Shown here: positions 58,764 through 64,000 of the stretch, piece by piece
How the letters are laid out: each line of letters begins with the position of its first letter
Position numbering within the stretch: position 1 is the stretch's first letter
DNA from: Onchocerca volvulus
Lineage: Eukaryota; Nematoda; Chromadorea; Rhabditida; Onchocercidae
DNA length: 64,000 bases
Assembly (NCBI GenBank): GCA_000499405.2
Contig: HG738139.1
Location: 1,206,108 to 1,270,107 of the forward strand
Reading direction: 5' to 3'
The notes under the pieces: model-generated
What the model was told of the DNA's origin: nothing
Database searches by the model: none
The model's input: the letters and a program-made list of their open reading frames with translations, nothing else
Position numbers and translations under genes: made by a program

Positions 58764-59376
58764 CTTCTTTTCTGATGCTTCATCAGTTGTATACGCCGTT
58801 GCAGTTGTATGCAAAGCAAGGAAAAAGAGTATCCTCGATCTTTGCAAAATCTCGAATCGCTCCCATCAAAGGTACAACCATACTAAGACTAGAATTATTA
58901 GTCGTGCTCATTGGAGTACGTGCTGCTCAATTCGTTATGAAACGAATGGAATTGGAACACGCGGAAGTGTGTGGTTAGATTCGCGATGTGTCTTGCACTG
59001 GATAAAAAACAGCTTACGTCTTTTGCCAAAATTTGTACAGAATCGCATCGAAGAAATAAAAAAGGCCAAGTTTGCATTTCGATACATTCCAAGTGAAAAC
59101 AATCCTGCAGATGTAGCTACAACAGAATTAGATCCTCTCGAACTGTCAAATTTCAAACCATGGTGGGAAGGACCAAAATGGTTTAAAGAGGATGAATCAA
59201 AATGGCCACAATGGGAATACAATATTGACGAAGAGCACAACAATTATGAAAACGACCATGAAAACGAAAAAGTCTTGGCATCAGTCACCCAACAAAACAT
59301 CAATAAAACAAATATCAGATTAGTGGACGCAAGTCGATTCAGCAAAATATCAAGATTAGTGAAAACTACAGCATAG
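58764..59376 (+). pseudogene. BEL/Pao RNase H remnant
   Basis: SIFAKSRIAPIKGTTILRLE, GVRAAQFVMK, then after a frameshift WLDSRCVLHWIKNS, KFAFRYIPSENNPADVAT and LSNFKPWWEGPKWF. This matches the BEL/Pao RNase H and the linker to integrase. The two main pieces lie in different frames (58694-58978 and 58969-59376). Confidence 0.75.
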
Positions 59377-59689
59377 GCTTTGAAATTTTTGAAACTAACA
59401 TCTAAAGGAAAATTTTCCTGACCACAAATCACAACAATAAAAAATCGAATCACATCAAAAGATTACGAATTTGTTTGGGAAACATTAATCAAACAGGCGC
59501 AGTCCGAAGGAATATCAGTAGAAGAAATAAGGGAATGGAATTTATTTCAAATGGGAGGATTATTGAGAATCAAAACCCGATTAGAAAATTCGGAGCTGGA
59601 TGACTTCAATCTATACCCAGCATATCTTCCCAGACATAATTGTATAAGCGAACTCATCATACAAGATAAACACGAAAAATTTATCATGC

Positions 59690-60510
59690 CGGTGTCAATC
59701 ACACAATTTCAAGATTAGGGAAAAATTCTGGATACCAAAAAAAAGAGCCGAAGTCAGGCGAGTATTAAATAAGTGCACGGGCTGCAAAAGGTGGATGGCG
59801 AAACCATTTGAACTATCAGCCAAAATACCCAAAATCACGAAAATACGTTCTCGAGCATTTGCTCAAGTTGGCCTAGACTACTTAGGACCCATTTCGGTTA
59901 AAAGTGAAATAGCATTATCGAAAAGATGGATCGCCTTATTTACCTGTTTTACAACAAGAGCCGTACATTTAGAAATTGCAGATAATTTATCTGCTGAAAG
60001 TTTCCTAAATGTCCCTAGAAGATTTGTAGCCCGACATGGTTATCGTGAACTGATTCTAAGCGACAATGCTAGTCAGTTCCAATTAGTTTTGAGACCTTAA
60101 TGGATCAAGAAATGCGATTGAAAGAATTATTAACAAAGGAAGGAATGGAAAAACATTATTCCAAAAGCTCCTTGAAGCAAAGGAATTCATGAAAGGATAA
60201 TTGGACTAACAAAAAAGGCTCTAAGAAGAGCTGTAGGGGGGAAATTGCTAAAGGAAGCAGATTTAATAACTCTGATGGTGGAGATAGAAGGCATAGTGAA
60301 TACTCATCCATTAACCTACGTGAACTTTGATGATTCCGTAATTATCCGGCCAATAGATTTTATCTCTCCCGAAGCTTCTTTATCAATACCAATTAAAGAT
60401 GAGAGCGACGAGGATGAATTTTCTTCCTATAGACTAAATACTCAAGAAAAGCTTATCGAACATTGGTCTACTACATTGAAAGTTCTCGACACATTTTGGC
60501 AGATATGAAA
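59690..60510 (+). pseudogene. BEL/Pao integrase remnant
   Basis: CTGCKRWMAKPFE is the end of the zinc-binding part. AFAQVGLDYLGPISVK gives the first catalytic Asp, LSDNASQF the second, and a KGIHERIIGLTKKALRRAVG-type stretch after frameshifts the Glu region. IVNTHPLTYV and DFISPEASLSIP follow. A near-perfect 38-39 bp tandem duplication (GATAAGTAC(T/C)TAACTAAACG unit) lies just beyond, about 60511-60588. Confidence 0.8.
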
Positions 60511-60599
60511 AGATAAGTACTTAACTAAACGGGACACAAATCGCCTAGAAGATAAGTACCTAACTAAACGGAACACAAATCGCCTCGAGGAGAGTTCCT

Positions 60600-62548
60600 T
60601 CTACAGAGGAAATTGTACTAGTAAAAGAAACAGAAGCACCACGCGGTGCGTGGAAATTAGCAAAAATTAAAGAATTAAACCAAGCACTGATGGGAAAATC
60701 AAAAGTGTCCAAATAGAATTACCCTATGGACAAATTCTAAATCGTGCAGTTAATATTTTATATCCTCTTGAAATAAACCAGCACGAAAATTCGACAATAC
60801 CAATTCAAGATTCTGTAAATCAAACCGAGAAAGAAGAACCAATAGCAAGGCGAACAAAAAGCGTTATACGGAAACAACAAACCCAATACTTGGGAGACGA
60901 CGATAAACGAGAAGATTCAATAACAGAAGGACCTAGGAGTATCTCAACTCAACAACAAACTTCAACAAGAAGAAAAAACAAACTAAGCGCTATGCTAAGG
61001 AACTTGTTATTAATGACAATGATTTCTATAATGTTAACACGAGCATAAACGAAGAGAAATTGCCAGTGGATATCCGGAATACCATTTAATATTCCTGAAA
61101 ACTGAAACTACAAGGAAATCATGGATCAAAATATCACATTATTTAGAGCGACAGTGTACACCAGAATTCACATACGTATACCGGCTATAAAATGTAGTAA
61201 CATCACTCGAACTATTTGTACAAACGCATTTCTCAGACTGTCATTGTTTGCGGCTTCCGATCAAGCGATTACTTCCGCAATATCATCAGAATCCTGCAGA
61301 GTCTCAAATTATCAAGGGAAAATAAATGGAATTGTACTGAGTCAAGTTTCTCCGAACAAATGTTCAATAGTGACATACAGTATTTCTATGGATGGTTAGG
61401 AACTAAATGTCAATCAACATCAAACTTCGTGATAACAAAAGGATAAATATCCCTATATGACGGAAGGAGTCCAGTACCCAGTCTCGATAACACACAAAGA
61501 TGCACAACTCAAAAAGAAAAATGGATCACAAACACCAGTATTGTCTTATGGAATAGCACGGAAGCAACAAAATATTGCTTATATCGACAGATTAGAAAAT
61601 TTGATGCTTTGAAATAAGGAAACATCTCATTAAAGATGAGTTAAAACTTCATTTACATTTGAGATGAAAAACGAGACAATCAACACATCAAGTTATGGGT
61701 TCACTAATCCACATCTAATGAAAGGAGACTTCATCATTGATAAAAATGTTGAAAACGACAAGAACATGATCAGAACTCGCAAAGGAGACTCGAACTTAAA
61801 CAGTCCTTCAAAATACCAAATATTGATGATGGAAATCAATTCGAAGGAAATTTTGGATCCAGAGAGCACGAAATTCCAATAATTTTCGACATCTTACAGC
61901 GAGAATTTCAGAAACAACTTAAAGAATTACATGAAAGAAGCTCTCAAAATCGTAAATACCTATGAAATTAATCAAATGATTGCTACGTATTAATTCAACA
62001 ACGACTGTCGAATTGTTGTTGCAACGAAACGACGTTATTACTAAAGAAGTTGAAGGTAAGCTGCTGATCGAGCTGATCGCTCTAGTCAATCAGACAAAAT
62101 CATGACAAAAGTCGCCAATTTCAATGGAGGAATAATCAGTAGATTCGAAGTCGAAAAATTCAATGCAGAATTAGAAATATTAGCCCACAAACAAGAAGCA
62201 ATCAATTTTATGTACCATCAGCAAGGACCAGGCACTTTTCGGCAACAAATTGGCCAGCAGGGAGAAGAGCTCGCAGAACAACTAGAGAATGAAGTTGGTA
62301 AGGCTATAGAATTCATTGAAAAGGAACTTTCGGAAATTACCAAACATTGCAGATTTATTACTCTTAATATAAGTATTGTGAGAATATCAATTATGTTGAT
62401 TGCCATCAAGTTGAAACTCGATCTTATCAAATCTATATTTTGTCCATATTGTTTTCAAAAACTCCCACCGAAGAGAAATTATCGCCATTCTTATGAATTT
62501 ATTGCAAACATCTCTTATAGACAAAACAAATTGAGAAAAGATTACTAA
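60600..62548 (+). pseudogene. pol tail and env-like region of the BEL/Pao element
   Basis: The pol tail reads ILNRAVNILYPLEI near 60740-60780. After it come an Arg/Lys/Gln-rich stretch, a short hydrophobic run (about 61000-61045), several Cys- and Asn-containing frames (61121-61650), and a final frame (62102-62548) with a Gln/Glu-rich helix-like part followed by a hydrophobic run of about 15-20 residues. This layout resembles the env-like third gene of some nematode BEL/Pao elements. It is broken in many places, and the identification rests on position and general character only. Confidence 0.45.
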
Positions 62549-62588
62549 ACAAATCACTTTTCGTTTTGAACCTCAAGTTCTTCCTCTT

Positions 62589-62631
62589 AAAAAAAAAAAA
62601 AAAAAAAGAGAAAAAAAGGGGAGGGGGGAAA
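62589..62631 (+). other. Polypurine tract
   Basis: A run of A, GAGA, A7, then GGGGAGGGGGG and AAAA, about 20 bases before the TG that opens the 3' LTR. It would prime plus-strand DNA synthesis in an active element. Confidence 0.75.
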
Positions 62632-62650
62632 ATTTTCCTTCGGTCGGGAG

Positions 62651-63125
62651 TGTCGGAAAACCGAAATTAGTTATATTAGTTTATATTGTTAAGGAAATTC
62701 AAATATTGGCAATTTGTGCTTCTTGTTTAAATTGTCTAGCGCTGATAATACTTACGTAACTTTTGGTAAATAGTTTAGCATCAACAGTGTATTATCTGTG
62801 CCGACAAAGGTCGTGCACCTCTAATGTCTTCGTATAAACAGCCTTTTAAGGTTTGTGTATTTTGTTATATTAACAAAAATAGTCTATCACAAGCAATCTT
62901 ATCATTTCCTCATAACTGTATAATTACCCATCAATTTATTTAAAATATAGTCAACAACATTTTCTTCTCGATTAACGCTCAACTCAAAATTTTTACTTTC
63001 ACGCTCCTACTCTCTTATATAACCTTTACTTTTATTCTTATTAATCGCGCTATAATATTATAATTTGTTGTTCGTAAAGCTTATAATCAAACAAAATAAA
63101 GTGTTTGTTATTAAACTCTTCCACA
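62651..63125 (+). mobile_element. 3' LTR of the BEL/Pao element
   Basis: Starts TGTCGGAAAACCGAAATTAG directly after the purine tract. AATAAA at 63095-63100 would end the R region; TTCCACA about 25 bases later gives a possible CA end. The right border is uncertain because no second copy is in the window. Confidence 0.65.
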
Positions 63126-64000
63126 GTCGTCCCACACCTTTTCAAATAATTACATCAAGGCTCTCCCAAACAATCTCCTTAAGACATCTTCCAAAGGATT
63201 TTCATAATTTCCAAGAAGCATTGCTTATTGAAAAGTTTACAGAGATTATATTACGATTATTAACAATATCACTGTTTAAGCCATCGCTAATTTGGCATGT
63301 TTGTTTTCTGGAACAAAAAAAAAGAAAAAAAAAACTTAGATTTAAAGAAATAGATTACAAAATGTGTTTTAAAGAGTAATATTTATGAAAAAAGATCAGA
63401 ACAAAAAGCGATCTAAACAAATAGTTGACAAAGGGAACAAAAATGAATTTCATTGTAATGTGATCGTTTTTCATGGATTTTATAGCATAATGCGCAATAT
63501 TTGTCTTATTTTTTTGCTTCCATTCCATCTTTTTTTCCTTTTTGATATAATGAAAGCGAATAGCTAAAAAAAATTGGATTAGTGAATGTCCATATTAAGC
63601 TATATTTAAAATATTTTTGATCATCTCATCTATTATCATACATACATTTTGCTAAATTTTGTATTATATAATGCAACTTGTGTAATGCAGTCCAGATTTT
63701 TATGTGTAAGTTCAAAATTCGGAATATTATGAAATTGGTAAATTTCAGTTTCATGCATGATTTTTAGAATTTAATTTTGTTTTTAGCGTTTGAATTGATT
63801 TGACTTCCGCAGTCCACTTTTTTCTGGTGAACAATGAAATGGTTGCACGGCGGAATGGCTCACATGCGAGAATAGTAATCAAAACAATGAAGATCAACCG
63901 CATCTAAAATTAAATAACATTGAAAATTTCATCAGGAAAAATTCACACTACAAATGACAAAAGATAATCAATGATGGAAAAAGCGAGTAATTTCTTAATT
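63126..64000. other. Right flank, no gene recognised
   Basis: A+T-rich; only short open frames without exon signals or family resemblance. A gene may begin beyond the window edge. Confidence 0.5.

Larger units (their letters stand above)
57360..63125 (+). mobile_element. Degenerate, 5'-truncated BEL/Pao LTR retrotransposon with env-like region
   Basis: Holds, in order, a pol N-terminal part, reverse transcriptase, RNase H, integrase, a post-pol region, a purine-rich tract (62589-62631) and a 3' LTR from 62651. Frames are broken many times by stops, frameshifts and deletions, so no full polyprotein can be made. No gag or 5' LTR was seen to the left. Domain order and the wording of each domain are those of the BEL/Pao superfamily. 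Confidence 0.85.

Overview
The window is nuclear DNA from an invertebrate, most likely a spirurid (filarial) nematode. The evidence is: very A+T-rich sequence with many long A or T runs; protein genes split into many short exons with short GT-AG introns; candidate trans-splice acceptors a few bases before several start codons; BEL/Pao retroelements; and, inside one intron, a decayed bacterial isocitrate dehydrogenase fragment of the Rickettsiales (Wolbachia) type. No rRNA, tRNA, CRISPR array or intact bacterial gene was seen. The species cannot be fixed from the sequence. All exon boundaries were read by hand from splice signals, reading-frame continuity and remembered family sequences; no alignment program was run.

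Layout. 1-4.5 kb: no gene seen. 4.5-13.45 kb (minus): TRAPPC11 (20 exons), preceded on the same strand by rps-29; the icd-like fragment lies in TRAPPC11 intron 4. 14.5-21.4 kb: a graveyard of LTR-retroelement pieces, including LTRs with tandemly repeated parts, gag fragments, and a gag zinc-knuckle region joined to a pol tail. 21.6-25.4 kb (minus): CDK5RAP1. 25.65-31.7 kb (minus): DHX35, in which the exon carrying helicase motif IV is not found. 32.5-40.1 kb (minus): a DBHS RNA-binding protein (NONO/PSF family). 41.3-46.1 kb (plus): ABCF3/GCN20-type ATPase, divergent from the DBHS gene. 46.7-49.3 kb (minus): a BTB/POZ protein ending in a polybasic stretch and a CaaX-like box. 50.25-50.6 kb: a 24-bp minisatellite. 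52.75-55.7 kb (plus): a DAZ-family germline RNA-binding protein. 57.4-63.1 kb (plus): a broken BEL/Pao element with pol remnants, an env-like region, a purine tract and a 3' LTR.

The host genes are mostly conserved housekeeping functions: membrane trafficking, translation, mitochondrial tRNA modification, mRNA processing and translational control, plus one germline regulator. Two same-strand pairs (rps-29 to TRAPPC11, about 0.4 kb apart; DHX35 to CDK5RAP1, about 0.27 kb apart) have spacing compatible with nematode operons, but this is inference. For eight genes the exon chains join in frame from start to stop and give proteins close to the usual family length, which is the main support for the models.
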